This document shows positions 48,773 through 61,462 of a stretch of 64,000 nt of DNA, in pieces. Made by a program: the position numbers and the translations under genes. Source of the DNA: Drosophila miranda (lineage: Eukaryota > Arthropoda > Insecta > Diptera > Drosophilidae); assembly GCF_003369915.1 (NCBI RefSeq), contig NC_046676.1:16660001-16724000 (forward strand). The letters run 5' to 3'. The notes below the pieces were generated by a model. That model ran no database searches. It was given only the letters and a program-made list of their open reading frames with translations, and had not been told where the DNA came from. Positions within the stretch are counted from its first letter, which is position 1. Every line of letters starts with the position of its first letter.

Positions 48773-49028
48773 GTCACGAGGGACGTAATCAGCCGGATAG
48801 CAGCTTTTATCAGTTTTTAAGGTGATGTGATTGTTGCTGTTGTCTGTGAACCGCAAACAATTAATTCAAATACACCACTTCTGTTTATTTGCTATAATCA
48901 GTGCAATCACACTGCTGCTGCTGCTGCTGCTTGGATTATCAATTGGCATTAAAAAGATGCTTGGCAATACCTGAAATGCAAACAAAACGAACGCCGTCCA
49001 CAGTGAGATTGCAGAACATAAAGATCAA

Positions 49029-50491
49029 ATGAACAACGCAGGCACTGGGAATGAGGAGCAGTGTGCTCTGCTGGCGGACTCGTCCGTCAGCTCTGGGTCG
49101 ACGGCATCTGTCTCCGATGAAGAGACAGCTGCAAGGCAGCCCAGGATCAAGCTGCGGGGAACCATGAAGCTGCAGCGGCGAACGCGCTTGCCTCTGCCAA
49201 GAATTTTGCGTCGGTTTGGATGCTACACCCTAATGGCATTATTTATTTTCCTTCTGCTCCTTGTCTACCTGCCATTGATGTACATGGATGGGCATAAGCG
49301 TCGAGGTAAGAGAAGCCGCTCAGGATGCTGAGCTCTATTGTATTGATCTTCGTCTTTTCGTTTTATATTCCGTTGCCAGTGGGTTTACCAGACTGGACAC
49401 TGGAGACCTCCCGGAGCATAGGCGATTACATAGACCCTGTGCAGGAGACAGCACTGATTGTGCCGCGGGAATTTTGTCGGAACAAAACCTTCCTGATAAT
49501 CGCCGTTTGCACTAGCTTAGGCAACTTCATCCAACGACAGACAATACGCGAGACCTGGGGAAACACTTCGGAGTTTAACTACGGAGCCTTTGTGAAGTTG
49601 CATGGTCATCTCAAGGGAAACTACTTGCCACCGATGACGGCGCGCCTGAAACATTATGCTGAGTACCTAAGCGGTGAAGGTGATTCATTGTCTGCCTCCG
49701 TACGAATTGTGTTTATTGTGGGTCGCAGCAAGTACGAATCCCTTGTGGGTAACGAAACGTTATCTCGAGTTCACAGCGAGGCGGAGAAGTACAACGACAT
49801 TATTCAGGAGAGCTTTGTAGATAGCTACAACAATCTAACACTCAAGTCGGTGATGGCCTTGAAGCACATAAGCCGAAGTTGTGCCAATAGTACCGCCTAC
49901 TTCCTCAAGTGCGACGACGACACCTTTGTAAATGTCCCCAATCTGCTGCACTTTCTGCTCGGCGGCTCCGTTCCGCTGTACAATGATACTCTGGACTATC
50001 ATGATCGTTACACATTCCTTGTGAAGTCGCCGCAGAATCGAATGAACGACACGAGCGGGGTGATGTATGGACACCAGTTCTGCAACGTGGTGCCCGTGAA
50101 CGATGTTAGCAGCAAGTGGTACATGCCCTCCTATATGTATCCGCCGGAGTCCTATCCAAAGTATTTGTCTGGAGCCGGCTACCTTCTCTCTATTGATGTG
50201 GTGCAGCGACTGTACGAGGCCTCCCTGAACACGACGCTTGTGTACTTGGAGGACGTCTACATCACCGGACTGTGCGCCCAGCGTGCCCATATCACGCGAC
50301 ATCATCACCCGCTCTTCAGTTTTGCCCACTCAAAGCATCTGTGCGCCTTCAAGGGCAGCATTACGCAGCATCAGGTAAAGGACGACACCATGGTGGAGGC
50401 ATGGAACTATGTGTCCGACTACAAGATAAGGTGCCCGCCGCCAGGTCGTTACTTCAACCACATGCGATTGCACAAACGCCCAAATTGTTAG
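49029..50491 (+). CDS. Beta-1,3-glycosyltransferase, GT31 family (Golgi type II)
   Basis: Join 49029-49305 and 49380-50491, phase 1; 462 residues. Cytoplasmic N-terminus of about 64 residues, one signal anchor (about residues 65-87, CYTLMALFIFLLLLVYLPLMYM), then a lumenal GT31 domain: FLIIAVCTSLGNFIQRQTIR..W, SYNNLTLKS, metal-binding KCDDDTFVN (DxD), YLSGAGYLLS and YLEDVYITGLCA. Several NxT/NxS sequons are present. It transfers a hexose in beta-1,3 linkage, probably galactose or GlcNAc, to glycans in the Golgi; acceptor not predictable. It is one of the divergent fly beta3GalT-like genes rather than brainiac. AATAAA near 50935. Confidence 0.9.
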
Positions 50492-51671
50492 TAATAGAAG
50501 CGCCCAAGACAGGCTTGAATGACATTATATGTTCTTCTTGCCCCTACTTTTTAAAGACCCAGAAATACTTCATTATTATTTATACACGCCTCACAAGAAC
50601 CCACTTTATGTTCCTGAAATTATAATTAACAGAATACTCTAGCACATCTGACATGTCCACATATAAGAAAAGTGATATATTAACCCCAACAAACCAATCA
50701 ACTCATAGATATAGTGCTTGTATTATTTTCTACCCCGTTACATTGAAGATCGCAAGATACCATCCAATGTAATATTCTTCTGTCAGATCTAATTGATCTA
50801 ATCGAATGTAATTTGAGTGTGCAGAAGCTCCATTAATCCATATCATTTCAAAATGTATTGCATATAAGGTGTATCACATAAATATACATATGTAAATGTA
50901 CTCCTGCGTTCTAAGCTTCCGATTTGTTGAATCAAATAAAACAAATGTAGACTACACTAGATGTTTAAGTATTTATTTTTATTAATTATTTATTTCATCA
51001 ATATCAATTAATATCCTAAGTACTAAATATTTTCTACTGGCTTGCTTTCTTGATCAGTTTCTGATTGCAAAATTTACTCATAAATTTTATAAATGGAGCA
51101 GTCCCAGAGACTCGTACCATTTCAGACCATCTTTAGATCGATGCCGAACTGCGTTAGCATTTCGGGAATATAACAATGAATGATTAAATGCAATACATAA
51201 CACTATCCTATCATGAACATTTCTGTACAGCATGAAAAGGTAATCCCAAACATTATACCGATTCTGGTGTGAAAATATTAGATCGATATATGCTACCAAT
51301 AGCACTTTAAATAAAGACATTTTCTGGGCGCCAAACTACTTTGCATTAATTGGAGTAATTCCCCATGAACTTGCAATAACATTATAATTAATTCATTCAG
51401 TTTGTACAGTTGTGAATCATAAATCCAAAAATATGAACAAAAATTTAGAAATATGTGATTATGTATGTTATATCGAATCACCAAATACGATTCGTAAAAC
51501 AAGTTAAATTCAATTTAAACCAAATTAAAGTTACTAAACAAATGATTGGCTGTTTTCTTGTATCTCATTGGATCTATATACATATGCATAAACGACCAAT
51601 GTGATATTGAAATACAGGGTGTCGAGGTCTTACGCAAAGTTGTCGTCGGGACCTCGAATGATCACCACAAA
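50492..51671. other. Long AT-rich intergenic stretch
   Basis: Contains the 3' UTR of the glycosyltransferase and, at the right end, the 3' UTR of Add1. No coding or RNA gene recognised. Confidence 0.5.
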
Positions 51672-54600
51672 CTAGCCGAGGAGTTGCCGGGTGGTAGTCG
51701 CATCTGAAGTAGACTCCTCCGAAGTCGTGACTTTCGAATCGACATTTTCGTGTAAGCCTGCCAAATATGCTTCGGCGTTGTCAACCGTCAAGGTAACAGT
51801 GGATTTAGAAGGAACCGCTCCGTTCTCAGTCAGTGGTTCAGATTCACGTGGCGACTTGCAGACCTCCCCGATTTGATTTTCTTTTGGGATGGGTTCACGC
51901 GATGGCATCACCGAAGTTTCTGTGTCAGTTTCTGGAGCTACAATTTCAAGATTGCTATCCGCTTCCGCTGTAGATACTATGGGACTGGGATTGCAAAGTT
52001 CTTTTAGTCCCATACCATCCACATCGTTTGCTTTATCTACTGCATCAGTTTTTTCACTGGGGATGTCTATGTCCATTCTTTCCAGCGGCTTAGCAGCGAG
52101 GCTTTCTGTGGAAGTGTCCATTGCTTCATTTAACTTAGATATTTCTTTATCCGAACATTTCTCCTTCAGAACTTCGGCTTCGGGCTCTAGGATTTCCAAG
52201 TCTTCACGTACAACTGGGTTAATACATAAGAATTCCTTTTCGTCCACCTGATCAACAGCTGTTGCTACAGCTTCAGGCTCGGTTTGAGCTTCCGTTTCAG
52301 GCTCGGTTTGAGCTTCCGTTTCAGGCTCGGTTTGAGCTTCCTTTTGCTGCTTGTCTCCTGCTTCTTCTAACTTTTGGTGATCATCATCTGCAATCTTTTC
52401 CCTCGGGACCTCTGCTTTGTCATTCTCCGCCTTTTCCGTTTCTTTGTCTGCTTCTTGTTTATTCGGGCTGGACTGCCCCTTGCTGCAGAGTTGCGGTTCT
52501 TTTTCTTCTTGGATAGGAATCTCATTGGGTCCGTCGGCTGGCGTTTTTTGAGCATCGGTCTTTGTCTGGTGAGCTTTACTCCCAATCTTGTCCTGCTTAT
52601 CGCAGTTCTTAGCCCATTTACGCGCCACCTCAAACTCGTCCTCGGCTCGTCGCAACTTGACCCTGACTTTCATTTTCAACTTGGCATCGGTGTGCTTGAT
52701 CTCCTCCATGCGCTGGCGCTCTAATTGAAGCAGTGCTGGATTCGGCTTGTTCGTTGTCTTTTTGCGAGGCTGCTTTTTGTGTCCTGGTGAAACGGACTTG
52801 GGCTCGGCAGTGCCCTCGGTGATGTCCACTTCGAGAAGACTGGCCAAGATGGTTGAACTAAAGGCGGCCATATCGGCCTCACTCGGCGGCAATTCCGCGA
52901 TTTGGTTCTTCGGAGCTTCCGTTTTTGGAGCCTGAGACGCAACAGAAGTTATCTTTATGATCTTCTTGCTGTTCGAGTCCGAGCACACATCGTCTTCGTT
53001 GTCCGAATCAATGGTAATGGTATCCGTCTTGGGCTCCACAATCTCGATCTCGTTATCATCGTCATCGCTGGCTTGTTTATCTGCAAGAGACAATCAAAAT
53101 TAGCAAAATACATAGAAATGATACTTGATCAGTTTTTTGTAAGCTAAGAACTCATTGAGGGTCGTATTTAAACAGAGGTTGGAAAATTTTTTATTCGATC
53201 TTGGTTTCGGTTGGTTATACATAAACTATGTTTAGATTGGCTGGAATGACACTGGAATTAAATGTTGAGGAAGCGCATCTCCTCTAGAGGGAAGTTTAAG
53301 CGCAGTTTTTGAAGAGTCTTTTCATTGGGATGCGGCTGTCGATTCAGTTCGCGGCAGTAGCATTCATAGGCAAATTTTGCCATTTGCCAGCGCTGCTTGC
53401 ACGTCTGAGCATCTCGCTTGAAGCGTGGAAGGCGCCGGGCCACCTCAGGCCAGAGGCGCTCCCGTGCAGTCACATCATTGTAGTCCGCGTGACGTGGATT
53501 CCACAGAGTGGGGTAGGCGCGCATGGCCAGCACCAGTTGCTGAGCAAACTGATTGTCGTCGGCCATGTCCTTTAGTTTGCTGTCGGACTTATTCCCATTC
53601 TGTACACAATCCTGCTGCGGCTCAAACTCATCGCGCAAGTCCTGCTCATCAATTTTATAGAGAAAGAACAAGCTGGCCAAATATTTGGAATACTTTAGCT
53701 GTAGGTTGGCATGCAATCTTTCGTCCTTGATGGTCCTGAGGCGGAAGGTCTTGAACATTTCGTACATCTGCTGCCAGCGCCCTACCAGGTAATCGCATGG
53801 ATAGTCTGGAAAAGGGGGAAAAAAAATTGCTTAAACGGGAACTAATCAACGATGTCCTCCTAGAGGACTACTTACTGGTTGCCGATTTACAAAAATTGAG
53901 CCACAGCGACTTCCGCGTCTGCTCGTCAATGCTATTGAACTCGGGATCAGCCGACTTGCGCCACAGTACGGGATGGCTCTTGGCAAAGTTAATGATGCGC
54001 ATGTCAATATCCCGCACGGGCACTTGTCTCGCCCTCACCGGCTTCCGCATTTCCGCTTGCTTCGTCTGCCTTGTTCCGTGATCCTTGTCCATGGTGTTTT
54101 CAATGACGTCCAGTTGCTTGCGCTCAAAGCCATCCCCATCGTCTTCGCCACAGTCCACTTCCAGCCACTGGCTTCGTGGCAGGTCTCTGTTGGCCAGATA
54201 GTTGGTGGCCTTGTCAAAGTAGCCTTTGAAGCGCTTCCCCTGACGGTTGCGGCGCTCGATGCGCACATAGCGTTTGCGCACGTTCTTCCAGCGAAGCTTA
54301 ATGTCGTCGCCGCGCGGAAAGTGACTGGCTATGACGCGCCACTGCTTGCGTGTGACCTCCATTTTGCCATAGTCCGGGTGATGGGTGCACCAGATCGACG
54401 GATACTCGCGCAGCAGTCTCGTCAGCTTGCGATCGTAGGCATGAGCCTGTTCGTTGCGGTTCATGCTCTCCTCAGTGCCCAGTTCGGCGAGGTCCTCGCT
54501 GTCCAGGTCATCATTGTCATCGTCCAAATCATCATCCAAGTCGTCAGGCTCATCATCAAACTCGTAGCTATCGGCATCGGCCCCATCGTTGTCATTATCT

Positions 54601-57322
54601 TTTTTGGGCACCGACTCGAATGCACTTGCATTCTCGTTCTCCTTTTCTGGGTCTTCGTCGTCAATGGGATCGCCCTCGGCTCGTACTCCCAGCGGCATTA
54701 GAGGCGGCAATGGCTCGCAGTCTTCTCCCTCCTTGAGATTCGCATGCAGACTCTTGCGGTATTCATACACTTGGTTGTGGAAGCTGTTGCAACCTGTGTT
54801 GAAGAGATCCACATCGTCGATTTGGCCAAAGCAGACATAGTCGACGGCTGGAAGCACACAAAAAGTGATAGCGAGAGATTAACGTTTAGGGAAAAACTGC
54901 TTCTGGGTTCTATTCCATTGCCTCTTTGGATAGTATTTTGCAAACACATGGACCAAGCTAAAACCAATCGCTATCGCAGCCAAGGAAATGGAACTTGCAG
55001 TTTTCCCTAAACAGACAATCAGTGGATCACAGGATACTTACATACATGCAGCCGTGCCGCCTCTCTCTATCCTCCCATTGCCATTCAGCAAGAGCAGGGA
55101 CAGAAATAAACACTCGCGCACAAATACGAACGAACGAACAATGAACAACTGACAACGCCCGTCCATGTGTCGAAAATATTCTCCAAAGACAATAATAGAG
55201 ATACTCTCGTCCCCCATCTTCTTACATTATAAGAATATTTGGAGCCAGGTGGCTACCGAACGGTGGCTTACATCTAAGAAATTACTTGGTAGAGACTTAC
55301 CGGCAGCCAATTGGCCGTTCTCCAGGCTGTTGGCATCGTTCTTGAAGCCCATTTCACGCATATCGACCAGGCACTTCTCCTGCAGATGTTTGAAGCGTCC
55401 GATGGCATAGGTCATCAAATAGGACATATGAATGTACAGCTCCTTTAGATCCATATAGCTGCGCGCCTGATTATAGGCATTCGAATGGGTCAGAGAGACC
55501 ACTTTCCCAGTAAGATGAGTGCATATGTCCATGGCATTGAATATCTGCTCCTGCAGCTGAGCACGCGCCTGTCCAATGGCGCTATTGGGAAACACATGGC
55601 GCATCAATGCAGGGCCCTTGTTCGGTTGCACCGTAGATATCATTGTCCCTGCTCCCCCATTAGCGTTCGACTGCGCCGGTAAAGACCCGCCACTGGCACT
55701 GGAACTTGCACTTGTCTGACTAACATTTCCCAGGCGCACAACTTGCGGAGCTCGCTGCTGTTGGTTGATCTGCGGATTGTAGATTCCCATATTGCTGCCC
55801 ATGTTAGATGCCATGGCTGACGGTGTGCCGACTGGGCTAGGGTTTGTGCTGGGCACTTGGCGAATGGTCGTCGGAGCGGTTGCAAGAGAACGGGGTCGAA
55901 TTAGGACCTGACCCATCGGACCCACAGGCATCGGAGTGGGGGGCGTTAAAGCGGTTGCAGGCTGACTGCCGGGTGGCATCTGGCGCTTGACCTGGATGAG
56001 CCGTCCATTGGGCAGGCGGTACGAGTCCTGCTGGGCGGCGCTATTCAGATCGACGCGGAATCCGTTGATGGTGTGGAAGACGGGCCCAGTGCTCCGAACG
56101 CTATTGGGCACCACGGTTCGACGCACAACACTGGCTGGTGAATTTTGGCGGTACCGAACGCCCGACCCACTCAGCACCAGCGGGGGCGGCAGGCTGGTCC
56201 GAGTAGAAGATGTACCATTGTTGCTGGGACTGGGTCCTGTATAGTTTTGCTGTACGGTAACAATCCGTGGCGTGGTGGTTGGTATAATAGCCGGTGTGGC
56301 CGGGAGACGAGTTGACGCCTTTGGCCTCATGGAGATCTGACAGTCGGGCTCCAGCATGCTCAGCAAATCGGGAGTACAGACGACTTCGTCGTTTGAGGTC
56401 TTGGGTCGCTTAGTAGGTGGACCTTGCTGCTTTGGCGCCGGGCTCTTTTTAGCAGAGCTCACGGAACTGGTTTGGCTGCGCTTCGAAGCAATTGATTCAA
56501 GGCTCTCCGCGGAATCGGAAAGGCTGTTTGCCTTCGCCTTGGCCAGACGGCAGCACGTACTGTTGTCCTTCATCATCTGGCGGCGCGCCTCCACTTCGGG
56601 CAGTTGCAGGCTCTGCAGGCCGCTGCAAACATAAAAGGTATTGAAACGTCACTATTTGATGGGAGGAAAAATCCATGGCCACAGTACCCACCGCTTTTGT
56701 GTTTGGATGTAGTTGACTAGAGCCCAGTGCTGGGCGCGCAGAGGCCATAGGATCTTGGGTGTGCAGTTGAAGCAGTTCCAGTTCTCGTTCTGTTCAATGT
56801 CCATAATGACGCCGCGCGACAGATTCTTGACGATGCAAGACTTGCAGAAAACGTACGGACATGTGGAGCAGCAATAGACCTCGCCGCCCTGGCCACACCA
56901 GCGGCAGTAGAGCTCCGAGCCATCCTCACCCTTGGAGAACTCTCCGCTGTTGTAAAAATCGTGGCACTTGACGCAGTGCGTCACGCGCAGAATGGGGTGC
57001 ATCTTGATGGTGTCCTCCGAACCAGGGGCCGTTCCCATGTGCAGTTTGCATACAGTGCAGTGGACTTTTCGCTGGTTGATCACATCGACGGTTGGGTACG
57101 CTTTAAGATAGTAGCGACGCTCCTCGTCAGAAAGGCTCGAGTGCATCTCATAGTTCGAACCTGTTAAAACACGAGCCACGAACACGGTCTGAGCATTAGC
57201 ATTGAAGTCCCAAAGAATCGGCGTATCGCTTTCTTACCTGAGAAGTCCACATCGAGTTTGGCCATTGGCGAGGGCGTCGCGGCCGGCACCAGCAGCACCT
57301 CGCTGTTTGGAGTGCTGCTCAT
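51672..57322 (-). CDS. Add1: ADD-domain chromatin protein (ATRX N-terminus homologue), acidic-tail form
   Basis: Join 57238-57322, 56692-57160, 55301-56622, 51672-53080; all phases checked, 1094 residues. Residues about 45-175 form an ADD domain: [11 protein letters not shown] (GATA-type finger), [12 protein letters not shown], then an imperfect PHD with [26 protein letters not shown] and WNCFNC, closely matching ATRX. In flies Add1 binds HP1a and heterochromatin. A Pro/Ser/Thr-rich linker and a conserved helical block ([19 protein letters not shown]...[19 protein letters not shown]) follow. The last exon is acidic, with a helical basic segment ([22 protein letters not shown]) and three QTEPETEA repeats. 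The 55301 donor (phase 1) can use this exon or the MADF exons. Confidence 0.85.
53258..54847 (-). CDS. Add1: Alternative 3' exons of Add1 encoding MADF-like domains
   Basis: Exons 53876-54847 and 53258-53805 join in phase 1, and the first accepts the phase-1 donor at 55301, so the ADD exons would yield a 1131-residue protein ending here. Sequence: [16 protein letters not shown], a long Asp/Glu run (near 54480-54570), then a MADF domain ([25 protein letters not shown]...[11 protein letters not shown]), a second MADF start ([16 protein letters not shown]) split over the intron, and a third ([23 protein letters not shown]...[15 protein letters not shown]). MADF domains are Myb/SANT-like DNA- or protein-binding modules. 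No ATG stands near the start after an acceptor, arguing against a separate gene, though an unseen upstream exon cannot be excluded. Confidence 0.7.
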
Positions 57323-58689
57323 ATTGCGGCGCTACGGAGTCCCACGTGCAAAAAAATGTATTGCCAAAATTATGTACTTCTGTACAGAAGCGTCCGCGCG
57401 GCAGACAGGCAGCACCACAAAGCAATAACAACAAAGCGGCGCGGCAATTAAGTTCTTTGCAAAAACACAAACGCAACACTATCGAGTGCTTTTTAATTGC
57501 GTCCCGGGCAAAAGATCTTGCAAATTTTGGCTTCTATTGAAAATGATTAGTTTTTTCATTAATGCACAATCCGATTCCCACAGCGAAAATAATTTTTTTC
57601 ACAGAAAAAAAATTCAATATGGCGTCCCCTTCGGGTTGTCCGAACCGAGTGGTGAGCACGCACGAAGTTGTTTGAAATGAAAATCGGGTTTAAAACTTTA
57701 TGTTTTAGGAGGGAATTACTTTTGAATCGGTCACCAAATGATCCTCACAGTTGGAAAACTTTAAAATACAAAACAACTGTCTGGAAATGATGAGAAAAAT
57801 TGATCGCATTCAAGTCTATACAACAATCTAAGCCAAGACCTAATTTTTCAGAAATGTAAAAAAATGTTCAAACTTGTTTCTGTTTGATAAAAGCTTAAAT
57901 ATTTAATAAAAAGTAAAAACGACTTGGTCTCTTGCGTACTTGGCAACCCTATATCCAACCAGTTGTCTCGTTCCCACTGCTGTCAGACCCATTAAGACCC
58001 GAACCCGAAGAGAAAATGCGCCATTTTGAATTACAGTTTCATTGAGATACATAACAAAATAATATTTATATAATTTGAAATCAACGAAGAAGTGTTTTCT
58101 ATTTATTTAAGCCAGAAAGACTTAATATTAGCAAATAAATTTATTTAATTAAAAGCAAGCAAAATGTACATAGTGTGACCAAACTTGTCCAACGATGTTT
58201 GTCAAGGAAATCGAAGCGAGCGATAGTTAGTGTCATCGATAGGTGCATCCGAGGCGTCAGCAATTGTTGCTACTTTCTTTGTTTAAAAAAAAGACGAATT
58301 CTCTGGATCTGATCGTTTGAAAGTGTGCTAGCAATATTTAGGAGTCTATATAAAGAGCAGACATCATAAAAATGTGATCTGATGTGTGCTTGGAAACTTT
58401 GAGCATCTATAATTGGATAAACAAAACATGTATTGATGACTTATTTAATATATACACGCATGTATGTACATAAGTGCATCTACAACACATGAATGCAATT
58501 TTTTATTCATATTCGCTTATTCTTAGTGTGTTGCATTATCTTGAAGGGTCTGAGCTCTGAGCACGTCATCAGTAAGAAGAGAAGCCCTTTGCTGTTCCAT
58601 TGATAAGCACATCCGCAAGAGCGAAAAAGTGCAATTGACCGGAGACTTGCGTACAACCGCACCCTAAATAAAAAAGCCGATACCACATA
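57323..58689. other. Divergent intergenic region between Add1 and Vamp7
   Basis: Carries a motif 1 site (58172-58180) and a partial DRE (58235-58241) for Vamp7. The rest is AT-rich with A-tracts; no gene seen. Confidence 0.5.
58172..58180 (+). promoter_or_regulatory. Motif 1 element upstream of Vamp7
   Basis: AGTGTGACC (complement of GGTCACACT), followed 55 bases on by ATCGATA (58235-58241), a DRE core. Both are typical of fly housekeeping promoters and lie about 450-520 bases upstream of the ATG, consistent with a 5' leader or leader intron. Confidence 0.5.
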
Positions 58690-59539
58690 ATGCCGATATT
58701 GTATAGCGTCATCTCGCGCGGCACCACGGTGCTAGCCAAGTTTGCAGAGTGCGTTGGAAACTTTGCCGAAGTGACGGAGCACATTATTGGTCGGATTGGG
58801 GTGCACAACCACAAGATGACCTACACCCACGGCGACTATCTAATTCACTACTCATGCGACAACAAGCTAGTTTACATGTGCATAACCGACAATGTGGGTT
58901 GAATGAACTGTGGCGGCCCTAAATACATATTGCTAATTAATTATCTCTACTTTCAGGAGTTTGAAAAATCGCGAGCTTTCTTTTTTCTGGCGGATATCAA
59001 GCAAAAATTCATACAGACCTATGGGCTGCAGGTGGCCACGGCAATCGCCTATGCCATGAATACGGAGTTCTCGAAAGTACTGGCCCAGCAGATGGTCTAC
59101 TTTAGCCAGTCGAGTGCTGTTGATAATATTTCTCGCGTCCATGGCCAGATTGACGAACTGAAAGACATCATGGTTAAGAATATTGGTGAGCATTTTGAAG
59201 ACGATAGTTACTTCAGTAATCTTCATGCTCCGTATCGTGTTGTATGCTTCTTACAGACAGTCTACGTGATCGTGGCGAAAAATTGGAGCTGCTCGTCAAT
59301 AAAACAGAAAACTTGAGCAATAACGTAAGTTAATTCCAACATAAATAAATCTCCTCTAACCGCATGCATTCCTTTATTCACAGTCGGTTGCATTCCGCAA
59401 GGCATCAAGAAACTTGGCGCGGCAGATGTTTTGGAAGAAAATTCGTGTCTATGTTGTTGTTGGGATAGTGATAATATTTATAATCTATGTTATTGTGAGC
59501 ATGTTCTGCGGCGGTCTCGCCTGGCAGACGTGCGTTTAG
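58690..59539 (+). CDS. Vamp7: Vesicle R-SNARE VAMP7 (longin type)
   Basis: Join 58690-58893, 58957-59185, 59257-59324, 59384-59539; 218 residues, matching animal VAMP7. Order: longin domain (MPILYSVISRGTTVLAKFAE to about residue 110), R-SNARE motif (about residues 120-180; NISRVHGQIDELKDIM..., with the zero-layer Arg in SLRDRGEKLELL), and a C-terminal membrane anchor (VYVVVGIVIIFIIYVIVSMF). It drives fusion of late endosomes, lysosomes and secretory lysosomes; the longin domain folds back on the SNARE motif. AATAAA at 59648. Interesting proximity to a Rab-effector gene, but 25 kb apart and probably coincidental. Confidence 0.97.
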
Positions 59540-59710
59540 TGCACGGCCTACGATATTGTTTTAATTGTTATGGGTCTATACCGGATCGGATGTATATTTG
59601 CATATAAAACACATGAGTTACTTTCATTATCTACATATGTTCTATTTAATAAACATGAGTGTATACATGAATAATTATACGATAAGCAGAAGAAATGTTC
59701 AAAGACTGAT

Positions 59711-60927
59711 TTACTTGTCCTCAACATACACAACATCATTGGCTTTAACTTTGCCTGGCTGCCGGAGACCCAAATGTATGCCCAGTTCTGGGGAGCTATA
59801 GTTGAACAGACGAAAGCTGATAAAAGAAATGGAGTGATTATAAGTTATTTCATGTGATTGTGTAGAGTTTAAGGAGGCCACCTTCTCAAAGTCTTCAACG
59901 GTTCGCCGTCGATGTCCCGCTCCGCTGTGTTGACATTAATATTCGGTAGAATGCAACGCGTGCAAGGAGCCACTGAACGGAAAACTGCCTCATCACCAAT
60001 GCGAACCCATTGCCAATGATCCTCCGCATAGGGCTCGTCTACATCAGCTTTCAATTCGAAGTTACCTCGAAATTGTAGCGGATCTACGGGATTCTTAATT
60101 CGAGTGTTTAGATCGGCCACCGATGACAGATTCATGAGCATATAGCTTGTCGCATCGTTGAAGGTGCCCTGCTCGGTTAATTTTGTACAGATAAATATTA
60201 GTCACAGACTGTACCCACGAACACTGTTTGGTACCCACCGAATCCACTTGCTTTATATAGGGCATGTGCTTCAATCGTGGATTGATGATCTTCACGGCCT
60301 TCGGGTAAGGGTAGTGAACCAGCTTCAGTCCGGTCTCCGTCTTCAAGATGAACTGAGAGAACCACTTGTTAAACCGGTCGCCGCAAATCATAGCATCCAC
60401 CGGTGCGCCCCAAACGGATGTATGCAAATCCTGGCCAGGACTCTGCAAGTTTTCGAAATCAAATTCCAAATCGGGCATTCCCGGGGCGCTGAATATGAGG
60501 CCATTGACCGAGACTTTCCGTGACTTTATCAATAACATTTGAGGATAGCCCCGTGCCGTCACCATCGTGTTGCTTTCGTCGAGCACCATTAGCGTGCGGT
60601 CGCGTATTCCCTCGAATGACAATCCAAGCACATCGCAATCGTACTCGAGGCCTGGTGTCAAGTTGAGTGGAGCACAGGATTTGACCGGAAATAAGTTGAT
60701 TCGCTGCAGCGTTCCCACGCGCCTCCACTTCTGTGGCATAGCATCTCTGTATTGTAAATACCGGCGGTAGAGAAAAAAGCTCGCCCCTCCCACCACTGCC
60801 AAGCCAACGCCCACTCCGATGAGTGTCTTCGGACTAATGTCCAAGCTGGAGCTGCTGTCTACAGGGAAGCAAGTCTAATTTCTTGGTCTACTGTCGACAT
60901 GCCAAATTATTTTCACTTACTTGCCAT
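59711..60927 (-). CDS. mARC/MOSC molybdenum-cofactor amidoxime reductase, proximal intact copy
   Basis: Join 60921-60927 (only ATGGCAA), 60239-60858, 59882-60168, 59711-59816; 339 residues. An N-terminal anchor (LIGVGVGLAVVGGASFFLYRRY) leads into a MOSC_N barrel (RRVGTLQRINLFPVKSC) and a MOSC domain (GDRFNKWFSQFI, SYMLMNLSSVADLN, YAEDHWQWVRIGDEAVF, PCTRCILPNI; the second Cys of that motif aligns with the Mo ligand of human mARC). mARC enzymes sit on the outer mitochondrial membrane and reduce N-hydroxylated compounds with cytochrome b5. D. melanogaster has a single homologue here as I recall (CG1665). The acceptor before GTFNDA could be CAG at 60169 or an AG three bases earlier. Confidence 0.9.
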
Positions 60928-61462
60928 CGTCTTAAAATTTCTTTTAGTTATCACACCTGTTGCTTTCTCTGCGCCAAAAGCTCAACTGATTAGATTACTT
61001 CTTTTCTGCAGATCGTGTCGAAGGCTGGAAAAGCCTGCTTAATCCAAATCAATTATTTTTATGTACGAGAATGGATACATTTTATTAAATGTATGGATTT
61101 TTTAAATAAAATGTGGTATCTACATTTCAAAATCAATAAACATCCTTTTATTTTGTTAATTAAAAGCCCGCAATAGGATTGTGCATCCATCCCTGTGCGG
61201 GCTATCGATAAGTGTAGTGGAAGATCCAGAAGATAACATTCGCGTATAATGAAGTATTCGTGATTAGCACGTCTGTCTTGATGATCATCCATATCTCAGA
61301 CACTGTATGATTCTCTGGATCAATCTCACTGAGCGCACCACCGCATAAAATCAGAATAATTCCAACTATTTCTTTTGTTATAAGTCGTTTTTATATAAAT
61401 TCAGTTTTCATTTAAATCACACTAAGGGGCCTTCATTATTTACATACAAATTATAGAATGAT
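60928..61462. other. Spacer between the mARC copies, with a duplicated promoter
   Basis: Includes the 5' UTR and DRE (61203-61210) of the proximal copy. The segment around CATCCATCCCTGTGCGGGCTATCGATAAG resembles 63100-63135, so the promoter was duplicated with the gene. Confidence 0.6.
61203..61210. promoter_or_regulatory. DRE upstream of the proximal mARC copy
   Basis: Perfect TATCGATA, 276 bases upstream of the ATG at 60927 and homologous in context to the DRE at 63123. Confidence 0.6.

Larger units (their letters stand above)
48389..49028 (+). other. Intergenic region with E2F and DRE sites
   Basis: Holds the RnrS 3' UTR, a pair of E2F-like sites (48644-48685), a DRE (48765-48772), a CTG microsatellite (48911-48929) and the glycosyltransferase leader. 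Confidence 0.6.

Noticed and set aside
53973-54701. A 242-codon plus-strand frame
   Set aside because: Antisense to the Add1 MADF exon; its hydrophobic runs come from complementing the acidic codon stretch.
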